Source: Flavitalea plasmicola (lineage in GTDB: Bacteria; Bacteroidota; Bacteroidia; Chitinophagales; Chitinophagaceae). From it: a stretch of 64,000 nt of DNA. Under the pieces are notes generated by a model. That model did not search any database, had not been told where the DNA came from, and was given only the letters and a program-made list of their open reading frames with translations. Positions 44,529 through 53,190 of this stretch are shown here, in pieces (position 1 is the first letter of the stretch; every line of letters starts with the position of its first letter). The translations under genes were made by a program, and so were the position numbers. Location of the stretch: contig NZ_JAUOTO010000001.1 in NCBI RefSeq assembly GCF_030546645.1, positions 496,001-560,000 of the forward strand. Reading direction: 5' to 3'.

Positions 44529-45521
44529 ATGAATAAACAATGCTATTTTTTTCTTTGCGCCTTTTTTGTCTTCTTCGCAGGCTGCACCAGGGATTTTCCA
44601 ATCACCAAGGGGAAAATATCACCGACCTACGTGATAGAAGGGAGGATAAGTAATTTACGCGGTGCTTATTATGTAAGGATAACAAAGGCGCAGGATCTGG
44701 CAAGCTCTTACGTCAGGGATACGATGGGACTGGACTATGCCGAGGGGGTAACAGGGGCCCGGGTAATTATTTCAGACGATAGGGGGACTGCAGATACGCT
44801 AAAGCCGGCCGATGCTTTGCCCAGCCGGCGTGAATACTTTTACAGGAACGATAAAATTGATTCCGAATGGATGCCTAATGAGCACTACGAGTTTACCACT
44901 GCGCGGGGATACTATGGAACGACGAAGATCACCGGCATTCCCGGCCACACCTATCACCTGCAGGTGTACATAGGGAACGGGCAATTCGAAGCGTCCGCCT
45001 ATATGCCGCTGAATGCGCCTCCGGTCGACTCCGCAGCAATAGGAAAAGATATGGTTACCGATGCCTTCATGTCTAATGGCAACCCCGTCTTTACCTGGTT
45101 TAATGAGCCGCAGGACGAGGTGAACTATTATCTGCTGCAAGCCGCCAACATTAACGGCTACACTTATGACAGGACAGATCTGCTATATAATACCAATGCG
45201 GCCTTTCCCTATGAAATACTGGATGAAAAAACACTACCCCCTTATGTCAATGGCCTGGAAATACAGGCGATCATGGCTGATTACATGTATCGCAAGTCCC
45301 CGCGCTATTATCCTATTGCCTTTCAGGGAACTTCCGTGCAGGTGAGGCTGTTTTCTATTGACAGGAACACCCACGAATATTTCAAGACATTGGAAAAGCA
45401 GTTCCTGAACGATGGGAATGTTTATAAGCCCGCACCCGCATCGGCTGCGGGAAATATCAGTGGAGGTGCCCTTGGATTATTCTGGGCGCCAAATATTTCG
45501 TATAAGCTGGTCCTGCGCTAA
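44529..45521 (+). CDS. DUF4249 lipoprotein, receptor partner
   Basis: A 330-residue lipoprotein with lipobox FFAGC (cysteine about residue 19). The DUF4249 domain covers nearly all of the mature protein: TYVIEGRISN at the start, then the conserved ITKAQDL and GHTYHLQVYI segments, and the C-terminal GGALGLFWAPNIS. It is an outer-membrane protein almost always encoded next to an STN/carboxypeptidase-type TonB receptor, probably forming a surface lid, as SusD does for SusC. It starts 10 bases after the receptor stop and is the last gene of the sigma-linked unit. Confidence 0.9.
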   Translation: MNKQCYFFLCAFFVFFAGCTRDFPITKGKISPTYVIEGRISNLRGAYYVRITKAQDLASSYVRDTMGLDYAEGVTGARVIISDDRGTADTLKPADALPSRREYFYRNDKIDSEWMPNEHYEFTTARGYYGTTKITGIPGHTYHLQVYIGNGQFEASAYMPLNAPPVDSAAIGKDMVTDAFMSNGNPVFTWFNEPQDEVNYYLLQAANINGYTYDRTDLLYNTNAAFPYEILDEKTLPPYVNGLEIQAIMADYMYRKSPRYYPIAFQGTSVQVRLFSIDRNTHEYFKTLEKQFLNDGNVYKPAPASAAGNISGGALGLFWAPNISYKLVLR

Positions 45522-45565
45522 ACTGGCTCAATTGACATATATTTAGGCCAGAGAAAAGACCCGTT

Positions 45566-47266
45566 ATGCCAACTGACAGCACGCACCTGAACATCAAGGC
45601 CACCCCCAAAAATACCTATGACGTGATCGTTGTCGGATCCGGCATCAGCGGGGGATGGGCCGCTAAAGAACTTTGCGAAAAAGGCCTGAAAGTATTATTG
45701 CTGGAGCGTGGGCGCCCCATGGAACACCCCAGCTATCCCACCGCCACCATGGATCCATGGGACTTTTCGCATCACCTGCGGCTTTCGCAGGAAGATGTCA
45801 AAAGCCATCCCATCCAAAGCCGGCATTACTCCTTTAAAGAAGACAATAAGCATTTTTATATCAGCGACCTGGAGAACCCTTACGAGGAAACAAAGCGATT
45901 CGACTGGATCAGGGGCGACACCGTCGGAGGACGATCCCTTCTCTGGGCCAGGGCCTGCTACAGATGGAGCGATCTCGATTTTGAAGCCAATGTAAAGGAT
46001 GGTCACGGTGTCGACTGGCCCATACGCTACAAGGACCTGGCGCCCTGGTACGATCATGTCGAAAGCTTCATCGGCGTCAGCGGTAGCAATGATGGCATCC
46101 CCCATTTGCCTGATGGCAAGTTCCTGCCGCCCTTCGAGATGAACTGCGCAGAAAAGGATTTTAAACAAAGAATTGAAGAACATTACAAGGACAGAAAGGT
46201 GATCATTGGCCGAACGGCCAATCTGACCCGCCCTGTGAAAGGCCGGGGACAGTGTCAGGCCAGGAATCTTTGTCATCGTGGATGCCCCTATGGCGCCTAT
46301 TTCAGCACCAATGCCAGCACACTGCCCGCGGCCCACGCCACCGGCAATCTCACCCTGCGACCCTATTCGCTGGTGAACCGGGTGCTGTACGACGAACAGC
46401 GGCAGCGGGCCACGGGCGTGGAGATCATCGACACCGAAACAAAACAGACAGAAGAGTTCCATGCCCGGCTGATTTTCTTAAATGCCGCCACCATGGCCAC
46501 GGCTTTTATATTGCTCAATAGCACCAGCCGCCGTTTTCCAAACGGCCTGGGTAATGGCAGCGACCAGGTAGGCCGCAACCTGATGGATCACCACAAAGGA
46601 CTCACCATCACCGCGGACGTACCGGGTTTTGAAAATAGTTATTACTATGGCCGCAGACCCAACGTAATTTATATTCCCCGGTGGCAGAATGTAACAGCAC
46701 AAACGCATGGTTTTTTACGGGGCTATCATTTTGCCGGCGATGCTTACCGCAGCAATGCAGGAGAGAATATTGGCATCGGTGCCCCTTTAAAACAAGCTAT
46801 GTCCGAACCCGGTCCCTGGCGCATGGGCCTTTATGCCTTTGGCGAGTGCCTGCCTTATCAGGACAACCGGGTGACGCTGCACGCCTCCAAAAAGGATGCC
46901 TTTGGCAGGCCGCAGCTGGTGATGGATTGCAGCTTTCGGGACAACGAAAAAGCCATGCATGCCAATATGGGGCCCAGCGCTACGGAAATGCTTACCGCCG
47001 CCGGTTATACGAATGTCCGGGTCGAAGGCAGCATCAGCTACCCCGGCAATGCCAATCACGAAATGGGTATTGCACGCATGGGCCGTGATCCCCGCACCAG
47101 CGTATTGAATGCCCATAACCAGATGCATGAAGTGCCCAACGTGTTTATTACGGACGGCAGCTGCATGACTTCCGGTGCCTGCCTTAATCCAAGCTTAACC
47201 TATATGGCCCTGACAGCCCGCGCCTGCGATTATGCCGTAGGGGAATTGAAGAAGGGAAATATATAA
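45566..47266 (+). CDS. GMC-family FAD-dependent oxidoreductase
   Basis: A 566-residue flavoenzyme. The N-terminal FAD-binding motif is VIVVGSGISGGWAAKELCEKG (about residues 20-40), the second flavin segment is GGRSLLWARACYRW (about 120-133), and the C-terminal GMC domain holds the active-site histidine region (SYPGNANHEMG, about 491-501) and DGSCMTSGACLNPSLT. A cysteine-rich stretch, CQARNLCHRGCPYGAYF, occurs in the middle. This group in Bacteroidota is related to glucoside-3-dehydrogenase and gluconate-2-dehydrogenase large subunits. Such enzymes usually have a small partner with a Tat signal, encoded next to them; none is present here. No signal peptide is visible, so export would need a partner. 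It may be read from its own promoter or from the unit upstream (gap 44 bases). Confidence 0.9.
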   Translation: MPTDSTHLNIKATPKNTYDVIVVGSGISGGWAAKELCEKGLKVLLLERGRPMEHPSYPTATMDPWDFSHHLRLSQEDVKSHPIQSRHYSFKEDNKHFYISDLENPYEETKRFDWIRGDTVGGRSLLWARACYRWSDLDFEANVKDGHGVDWPIRYKDLAPWYDHVESFIGVSGSNDGIPHLPDGKFLPPFEMNCAEKDFKQRIEEHYKDRKVIIGRTANLTRPVKGRGQCQARNLCHRGCPYGAYFSTNASTLPAAHATGNLTLRPYSLVNRVLYDEQRQRATGVEIIDTETKQTEEFHARLIFLNAATMATAFILLNSTSRRFPNGLGNGSDQVGRNLMDHHKGLTITADVPGFENSYYYGRRPNVIYIPRWQNVTAQTHGFLRGYHFAGDAYRSNAGENIGIGAPLKQAMSEPGPWRMGLYAFGECLPYQDNRVTLHASKKDAFGRPQLVMDCSFRDNEKAMHANMGPSATEMLTAAGYTNVRVEGSISYPGNANHEMGIARMGRDPRTSVLNAHNQMHEVPNVFITDGSCMTSGACLNPSLTYMALTARACDYAVGELKKGNI

Positions 47267-47274
47267 GATAGTCG

Positions 47275-48453
47275 CTAAATATAGCTTAGCCACCATTGCC
47301 CGTGCGCCTTTTTGTAATGGCTGAACCATTTGCATGGCCGGTATAATAGGGTTATCACCACGAGCCATACGACATACACCCCCGCCAGGCTTATGCCGAA
47401 ATCAGGCGGCGCAAAAAGAAAGGGGCTTTGAGGCGTAATGATCTGATGGCCCGTGTAGCCCATGGCAAAGAAAATGCAGATCGTTATCGCCTGGATGAGG
47501 TACCAATGACATATGTAATAGAAAAAAGGAACACTGCCATACACCGTCAATATGGATGCAAACCTGTTTTTCACCTGCTCAGTGCGACTGAGGACCACCA
47601 GCGCCACACCCAATGTCATACACAGGTACAATAAGGAGCAGGGATACTTGGTAACGTTAAAAAAAGAGATGACCGTCAGGGCCGTAGTTTTTTGTACGGA
47701 CCAGGGCGCAGGATCCCCATACATATTGAATCCCCGGAAAATAAAAAAGAAGGCCAGCAAGGCCATGCCCGAATACAATAATAATCTCCTTCGTCTGAGG
47801 GCATCCGATCCGGGCGCGTATATCGACCCGACAGCATATCCCATCAGCATTACCCCTGTCCAGGGCAGCAGGGGGTAGGGTACGTTGATAAAATGACTGC
47901 CACCGAGGGCAATGACCCCATCCCATCCGTTGCCGGAAACCAACAGCTGCCAGACAGCCGTCCTGGCTATCGCACCGGGTTGAATGATATCGAATAGATT
48001 ATGACCGATAAAAATGATGACCCCGATGATTCCGATGACAGCCGGAGAGGCTTTCAGCCTGATCAGCAAACCCAGAAGGATCATGCTGCCGCCAATGGCC
48101 CATATCACCTGGAAGATGATAAGATGATAGAAAGGATTGAGCGTGATAGCAAAGGATATCACTAATACCTCGATAAGGAGGAGCCATACACCACGCTTCA
48201 CCAAAAAGAGGGCCTGCTGGGATTTTGTACGTTTTGCACCGGAAAGACAGGCGGAAATGCCACTGAGGAATACGAAAGTGGGCGCGCAAAAATGGGTGAT
48301 GAACCGGGTAAAGAACAAAAAAGGGGTGGTGACATCGAGATCGGTAGGGGAAGGGTGGCCTTTGTGCAGGGCATCCCTGACATGATCGATGGCCATGATC
48401 AGCATGACCAGCCCCCGCAATATATCGATGGAGGCAACGCGATGTTTAGGCAT
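47275..48453 (-). CDS. DUF1624/HGSNAT-like integral membrane protein
   Basis: A 392-residue membrane protein with about 10 helices. The start MPKHRVASIDILRGLVMLIMAIDHVRD, with the conserved D-x-x-RG and IDH pair, defines the heparan-glucosaminide N-acetyltransferase-like DUF1624 group. The histidine in IDHVRDALH is the usual acyl-transfer candidate. ATG 48453 is preferred over an upstream start at 48477 that only adds a hydrophobic leader. It is different from the NagX-type protein at 33391, although distantly related. It converges on the GMC gene with 8 bases between stops. Its acyl donor and acceptor are unknown. Confidence 0.85.
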   Translation of the reverse strand: MPKHRVASIDILRGLVMLIMAIDHVRDALHKGHPSPTDLDVTTPFLFFTRFITHFCAPTFVFLSGISACLSGAKRTKSQQALFLVKRGVWLLLIEVLVISFAITLNPFYHLIIFQVIWAIGGSMILLGLLIRLKASPAVIGIIGVIIFIGHNLFDIIQPGAIARTAVWQLLVSGNGWDGVIALGGSHFINVPYPLLPWTGVMLMGYAVGSIYAPGSDALRRRRLLLYSGMALLAFFFIFRGFNMYGDPAPWSVQKTTALTVISFFNVTKYPCSLLYLCMTLGVALVVLSRTEQVKNRFASILTVYGSVPFFYYICHWYLIQAITICIFFAMGYTGHQIITPQSPFLFAPPDFGISLAGVYVVWLVVITLLYRPCKWFSHYKKAHGQWWLSYI

Positions 48454-48588
48454 ACTCAAATATATTTTAAAAAACAAGTAGGACCATCATCATCTTTTCC
48501 TGTCTTAGGTGTGAAGAGAGGCAACATCTTCCTGTAAGATGCTTTAAGTCCGTGAGAATATTTAATTAACATATTAAATAAACATTAT

Positions 48589-49398
48589 ATGAAAACTATG
48601 CGCGCGTTATGGATCATTTTGACAGTATTCTTAGGCGGGAGCTTTATCTTCCTATCCTGCAATAAGAATTCAAGTGGGACGGGTGGGGGGGTGAGTCACC
48701 TCCAGGTAATGTTGACGGATGCACCTGCGGACTACGATGCCGTCAACATCGATATTCAGAAAGTAGAGGTTAACGTTTCCTCCGATACGAGTGATGCGGG
48801 ATGGAAAACAGTAAATGTTGTGCGTCCAGGCATTTATAACCTGCTCGACTTCAAAAATGGTATCGATACGATGCTGGCCGCAGTCGATCTGCCCGCGCCG
48901 GTGACTTTGTCCCAGATTCGGCTGGTCCTCGGGGATAATAATTCCGTTGTGATAGACGGCCAATCCTATCCCTTGAAGACGCCTTCTGCGCAGCAATCTG
49001 GCCTGAAGCTGAACATTCATTCCACCCTGACGGCAGGCATCGTCTACCACCTCTGGATAGATTTCGATGCCAGCCGGTCTATCGTTACAACAGGCTCCGG
49101 TAAATACATACTGAAGCCGGTCATCAGGACCTATGCGGATGCCGTCGGCGGCAGCGTTAAAGGAATGGTGCTGCCTGCAGCGGCTAAACCACAGGTGTGG
49201 GCAACGATGGGTACTGATACGCTCATGGCATTGCCGGATTCCACAACAGGCAATTATTTCTTTGGCGGTATGAATGCGGGCAGCTGGAACCTGCTGTTCC
49301 ATGCCCAGGATTCGACTTACAAGGATACGGCCTTCGCAGTGACAGTGACCACAGGAGTAGTGACGAATGCCGGAACAGTGACCTTATCAGCAAAATAA
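48589..49398 (+). CDS. DUF4382 lipoprotein
   Basis: A 269-residue lipoprotein with lipobox FIFLSC (cysteine about residue 24). The DUF4382 domain spans about 37-175: HLQVMLTDAPADYDAVNIDI at its start and QIRLVLGDNNSVVIDG in its middle. A second beta-sandwich (about 180-269), like a carboxypeptidase-regulatory or Ig fold, follows. It should sit on a membrane facing the periplasm or surface; the ligand is unknown. The next gene starts 21 bases later on the same strand, so they probably share a message that ends at the hairpin terminator after that gene. Confidence 0.88.
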   Translation: MKTMRALWIILTVFLGGSFIFLSCNKNSSGTGGGVSHLQVMLTDAPADYDAVNIDIQKVEVNVSSDTSDAGWKTVNVVRPGIYNLLDFKNGIDTMLAAVDLPAPVTLSQIRLVLGDNNSVVIDGQSYPLKTPSAQQSGLKLNIHSTLTAGIVYHLWIDFDASRSIVTTGSGKYILKPVIRTYADAVGGSVKGMVLPAAAKPQVWATMGTDTLMALPDSTTGNYFFGGMNAGSWNLLFHAQDSTYKDTAFAVTVTTGVVTNAGTVTLSAK

Positions 49399-49419
49399 TG
49401 CAATCATAAAAATTGGATC

Positions 49420-49902
49420 ATGTACAGATTAATCGTTTTTTTCCTGTGGGCCGCCAGTGTTCTTTGCGTACACCAAACCATGGGTCAGGTGCAGGTCCGC
49501 GTGAATGTCAACGTGGGCTCCCAGCCTCAGTGGGGACCAGTAGGATACGATCATGTGGACTATTATTATATGCCGGATATTGATGTCTATTATTCCGTGC
49601 CCAGGCACCGTTATATCTATCTGGAAGGAGGCCGCTGGGTTTTTGGCGTGGCCTTACCCGCACGCTACCAGTCCTATGATATTTACAGGGGATATAAGGT
49701 CGTGGTAAATGAACCGGAACCTTACAGGCATTGCGAGGTGTATAGAGAAAGATATGGAAGATACAGAGGGAACTATGGACAACAAGTTGTGATCCGTGAT
49801 CACCATCATACGGAAGGCGAGGAAGATCCTTACGATCATCCTGGTCGAAACGGGAGAGGCCATGCATATGGCCACTACAAGCATGGCCGCGGGCACGATT
49901 AG
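49420..49902 (+). CDS. Small exported Tyr/His/Arg-rich protein
   Basis: A 160-residue exported protein with a signal peptide (about 1-22, ending TMGQ). The mature start VQVRVNVNVGSQPQWGPVGYD and the centre YYYMPDIDVYYSVPRHRYIYL are typical of a family seen in soil Bacteroidota with no assigned role. The C-terminal 40 residues are dominated by His, Gly, Arg and Asp (HHHTEGEEDPYD, HAYGHYKHGRGHD), which suggests metal or polyanion binding, but this is inference. It follows the DUF4382 gene by 21 bases and is followed by a strong terminator. Confidence 0.85.
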   Translation: MYRLIVFFLWAASVLCVHQTMGQVQVRVNVNVGSQPQWGPVGYDHVDYYYMPDIDVYYSVPRHRYIYLEGGRWVFGVALPARYQSYDIYRGYKVVVNEPEPYRHCEVYRERYGRYRGNYGQQVVIRDHHHTEGEEDPYDHPGRNGRGHAYGHYKHGRGHD

Positions 49903-49945
49903 CCGTGGTTTGACAAATTCATCTTCGTCCACCCGGCTAAACGGG

Positions 49946-49973
49946 AAAAACCCTCTTGAGGCGAGGGTTTTTT
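49946..49973. terminator. Bidirectional hairpin terminator
   Basis: AAAAACCCTC (49946-49955), a 7-base loop, and GAGGGTTTTT (49963-49972) form a 10-bp stem with A and T runs on both sides. It serves the plus-strand small exported protein gene (ends 49902) and the minus-strand rhomboid gene (ends 49991). Confidence 0.92.
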
Positions 49974-49990
49974 CTTGCCCCTCACCATCA

Positions 49991-50833
49991 TCAACGAACT
50001 TGCTTCGAATAGGCCTCAAGCGTCTCTTTTTCCTTCTTACTCAGGCTTCCCATGCCTTTCTTGCTGATCTTGTCCAGGATCTTGTCTACCTCCTGCTGCC
50101 GGTCGGTCAGCTCAGCATTGTACTTGTGATCGATGGAATAGAAGTCCTTGTGTGTCTTGTAAAAGAGATTATCGACGAGCAACGCGCCAGGGCGGGTGAT
50201 GATCAAATAAATAAAAACGACGGTAGGAACTAAAATGATGAGGATCTTGCCGTAATTGTAAATAATGACCGAGGGGTTCATGGCCAGCGCCAGCAGCATG
50301 CCCGCCAGGGCGCCGCCAAGATGAGCGTCATGACCTATATTGTTCTTTTGGGATCTTATGCCATAGATACTGAACAGTACATATAAAAGGGCAAAGACCC
50401 ACCCCGGAATGGAAGGCAGCAGAAAAAGGCCGATGCCCATGTCCGGATAGATCGCAACAGAGGCGAACATCACGCCGCAGACCGCTCCCGTTGCACCAAC
50501 AGAGCTATAATCTCCCTCATTTCGGTGGATCAGCAGGGAAAGCAGCTCTCCGCCCACCATACTGGCAAAATAAATGATGAGAAAATTAAGGCTGCCAAGC
50601 GTTGATTCCACCACCCCGCTGAAGACGTACAGCCCGAACATATTGAAGATAAGGTGTGTCCAGCTGACGTGCAGGAAGCCAGACGTGAACAGGCGCTTGT
50701 AATCCTTGTTGATAAGGATGCGGTCTACTTCAAATTTGTATTTATCAAAGAACAGGCTATTGGAAAAGCCCTTGTATGATATCAAGGCGGTGATGACAAC
50801 GAGTATCAATACGATAAATCCTGCGTTCGACAT
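49991..50833 (-). CDS. Rhomboid-family membrane protein with Thr at the nucleophile position
   Basis: A 280-residue membrane protein of the rhomboid fold, with about seven hydrophobic segments and a soluble, charged C-terminal tail (about 235-280; KKGMGSLSKKEKETLEAYS). ATG 50833 is used; the longer frame to 50848 would start with TTG. Family motifs are present: HLIFNMFGLYVF (His and Asn of the first motif) and DAHLGGALAGM (catalytic His of the last motif). However, the normal GASG with nucleophile serine reads GATG here, with Thr115 encoded by ACG. Most active rhomboids need Ser, so this is either a pseudoprotease or an unusual Thr enzyme. It is divergent to a DUF5996 gene. Confidence 0.88.
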   Translation of the reverse strand: MSNAGFIVLILVVITALISYKGFSNSLFFDKYKFEVDRILINKDYKRLFTSGFLHVSWTHLIFNMFGLYVFSGVVESTLGSLNFLIIYFASMVGGELLSLLIHRNEGDYSSVGATGAVCGVMFASVAIYPDMGIGLFLLPSIPGWVFALLYVLFSIYGIRSQKNNIGHDAHLGGALAGMLLALAMNPSVIIYNYGKILIILVPTVVFIYLIITRPGALLVDNLFYKTHKDFYSIDHKYNAELTDRQQEVDKILDKISKKGMGSLSKKEKETLEAYSKQVR

Positions 50834-50998
50834 TGGGACGTTATTCAAGAGTTAGAGGAAATATAAATATAAATTCTGAAATAATCATAAAGGCGCTGGT
50901 TGCATTTTAGTCGATTGGTTATTAATCTTTTATGAATTTTATTTCCGTCTAATAAAAACGCCTTAACTTAAGACGATTGACATAAACCATTTATAAAC

Positions 50999-51931
50999 AT
51001 GACCAATACAACCAATACGCCCTGGCCGAAGCTTATTTATGAAGCTTACGGGGACACCATAGCTACGGTCCACTTGTGGACGCAGATCATCGGGAAAATA
51101 AGATTGAAGAATATGCCATGGCTCAACCACTCCTGGCATGTAACCCTGTATGTTTCTGCACGGGGATTGACCACCGGAAGTATACCTTACGACGAAGGCG
51201 TTTTCCAGATCGATATGGATTTCATAGAACATGAAGTGATCATCTCGTCAAGCGACGGGAAAAAGGGAACGGTAAAGCTTTATCCGCGCACGGTGGCCGA
51301 TTTTTATAGGGAATTGTTTTCCAAACTGGGTTCAATGGGCATTCAGGTCACTATTCATGATGCACCCAACGAAATTGATCCGGCCATTCCCTTTCAGCAG
51401 GACACGGTTCATCGAAGCTACGACGCCATGCAAATGCACCTGATCTGGCAGGCGCTGGTACATACGGAGATCGTATTTACAAGATTTCGTTCCGGGTTTC
51501 TCGGGAAAACAAGTCCGGTGCATCTTTTCTGGGGTTCATTTGATTTAGCGGTAACCCGGTTTTCAGGCCGGAAAGCGCCAAAATACCAGGGGGCAGTCCC
51601 GAATATACCTAAGGAGGTAATGGAGGAAGCCTATTCTCATGAAGTGAGCAGTTGCGGCTTTTGGGCAGGCAATGAAAAAAGTCGTTTGCCGGTGTTTTAC
51701 TCCTACTGCTATCCCACTCCCCCGGATTTCGGCCAACAGCCGGTTGCTCCGGCAGAAGCTTTCTACAATAAGGAAATGGGAGAATTCATGTTGCCCTACG
51801 AAGTCGTTCAGCAATCCGAAGATCCCACAGAGACCCTGCTTCGGTTTCTAAGATCGACGTACACGGCGGCCGCTAAGATGGGCAATTGGAGCAGTAACCT
51901 GGAATGCGATCTTACTTATTTGGAAAAGTGA
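50999..51931 (+). CDS. DUF5996 family protein
   Basis: A 310-residue cytosolic protein of the DUF5996 family. Diagnostic stretches: TVHLWTQIIGKIRLKNMPWLNHSWH near the start, TGSIPYDEGVFQIDMDFIEHE in the second quarter, and LFWGSFDLAVTRFSGR in the centre. Two well-preserved segments near the end, EVSSCGFWAGNE and FYNKEMGEFMLPYE, complete the pattern. No reaction is known. There is no signal peptide or membrane segment. It stands alone, 165 bases from the divergent rhomboid start and 197 bases before the next gene; I see no regulatory site in those gaps. Confidence 0.88.
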   Translation: MTNTTNTPWPKLIYEAYGDTIATVHLWTQIIGKIRLKNMPWLNHSWHVTLYVSARGLTTGSIPYDEGVFQIDMDFIEHEVIISSSDGKKGTVKLYPRTVADFYRELFSKLGSMGIQVTIHDAPNEIDPAIPFQQDTVHRSYDAMQMHLIWQALVHTEIVFTRFRSGFLGKTSPVHLFWGSFDLAVTRFSGRKAPKYQGAVPNIPKEVMEEAYSHEVSSCGFWAGNEKSRLPVFYSYCYPTPPDFGQQPVAPAEAFYNKEMGEFMLPYEVVQQSEDPTETLLRFLRSTYTAAAKMGNWSSNLECDLTYLEK

Positions 51932-52128
51932 TCTGCTCTCGGTAGAATATATGGACATATCTCTATAAATGAATCGATATGCTCACTTCCATCCCGATAT
52001 TGGGGAGATTTGGCTACATCTTCGCTAAAATTACAACGGCAACCCGCTGGCATTAAATTTTAATGATTTATTAAGGTATTCTATTAACGGCAGATTTTCA
52101 ATTTACAAATCATTTTAAACATGTGATT

Positions 52129-53166
52129 ATGAAAGCAAACCTAAATGTATTGATAGCCACTGCCGGTATTGCCACGATTTTGTTGACGGGATGCGTATCC
52201 AGCAAGAAGTATAAATCATCTCAGGCGGCCCTTGCACAGATGAGAAATGACAGCGCACGGCTGGCCCAACAGGTGACTTCACTCAATGAGAATGTACAGA
52301 ACCTGGAGCAAAAGAACACCACCCTGCAACGTACGCTCGACAGCACTACCGGCAACTATGCTACCCAGCAAAAGTCTCTTGACTACTATCAGGAGTATTT
52401 CAACAAGCAGCAAGGCACCCTCTCTCAGGTGAGCGATGCGCTTAAAGGAGCGCTGTCTCAGACGGGCGTTGCAAATGAAGATATTCAACAGGTGAACAAT
52501 GCCATTTACGTAAACCTTGATGAAAATAAGATCTTCAAAAAGAATAGCACAGCCGTTACCACCAGCGGAAAGCAGGCGTTGAGCAGTCTCGCCCAGGTAA
52601 TTAAAAGCCGGTCCGATGTCAATGTCGTCGTTAGCGATGGCGATTCTTCCGGCGGTCAAAGCAGCAACATGGGCAATCCTTCTTCCACTATGGGGAATGC
52701 AACCTCGGCAAACAACGTCACATCTGATAATATGTCAGATAATGCAGCCCCCAGGCACCATCGGGCTCACCATATGATGGCCCACCGGAAAACTGAAGCC
52801 AAGGGCGCTGCTGCGGCAGGCGGTCAAAACGCCGGAGCAACCGTCAAGACGGACAATAGCGGCAAAAGCGATGTCGCAGTAACACATAGAAAAACAAAAA
52901 GAAAATACGCCAGTTCAGAAGGATCGATGACGTTTTACAACAGTCCGACCCGGTATTCGAAGAACAGGGCATGGATGTTAAAGCAAGGGCGTGTGAATTC
53001 TGTCGCAAATGGCCTCCTGCAAAATGGTGTTCCAAAAGTGAATTTATTGATGCAGCAGCCGATTTCAAATGGTCTTACACCGGGTAATGGTATCAAAGTG
53101 ATCATTACGCCCACCATGAGCGATTTCACCCCGCAAAATAGTTCCGCTGCGAAAGGTGGAGAATAA
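52129..53166 (+). CDS. Altered OmpA-like lipoprotein with low-complexity insertion
   Basis: A 345-residue lipoprotein with lipobox LLTGC (Cys22), a coiled coil (about 27-108) and an OmpA-like C-terminal domain split in two. The first half is at about 121-170 (NAIYVNLDENKIF, KQALSSLAQVIKS). Then a low-complexity insertion of about 100 residues (171-272) follows, rich in Ser, Asn, Gly and His. The second half is about 275-331. In normal OmpA domains the insertion site carries the peptidoglycan-binding TD..D and the end carries NRR; here those positions read SDGDSSGG and GNGIKVII, so the binding residues seem lost. ATG 52129 is preferred over GTG 52123. A terminator follows. Confidence 0.85.
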   Translation: MKANLNVLIATAGIATILLTGCVSSKKYKSSQAALAQMRNDSARLAQQVTSLNENVQNLEQKNTTLQRTLDSTTGNYATQQKSLDYYQEYFNKQQGTLSQVSDALKGALSQTGVANEDIQQVNNAIYVNLDENKIFKKNSTAVTTSGKQALSSLAQVIKSRSDVNVVVSDGDSSGGQSSNMGNPSSTMGNATSANNVTSDNMSDNAAPRHHRAHHMMAHRKTEAKGAAAAGGQNAGATVKTDNSGKSDVAVTHRKTKRKYASSEGSMTFYNSPTRYSKNRAWMLKQGRVNSVANGLLQNGVPKVNLLMQQPISNGLTPGNGIKVIITPTMSDFTPQNSSAAKGGE

Positions 53167-53190
53167 TTAACCTTGACTATGATTTCGTGA

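Noticed and set aside
45695-46462. 255-residue minus-strand frame inside the GMC gene
   Set aside because: Antisense to a well-supported enzyme; no signal, domain or promoter.
48525-48541. CATCTT-CCTGT-AAGATG hairpin before the DUF4382 gene
   Set aside because: Only a 6-bp stem with no following T run and no flanking promoter element; too short to call a terminator or operator.
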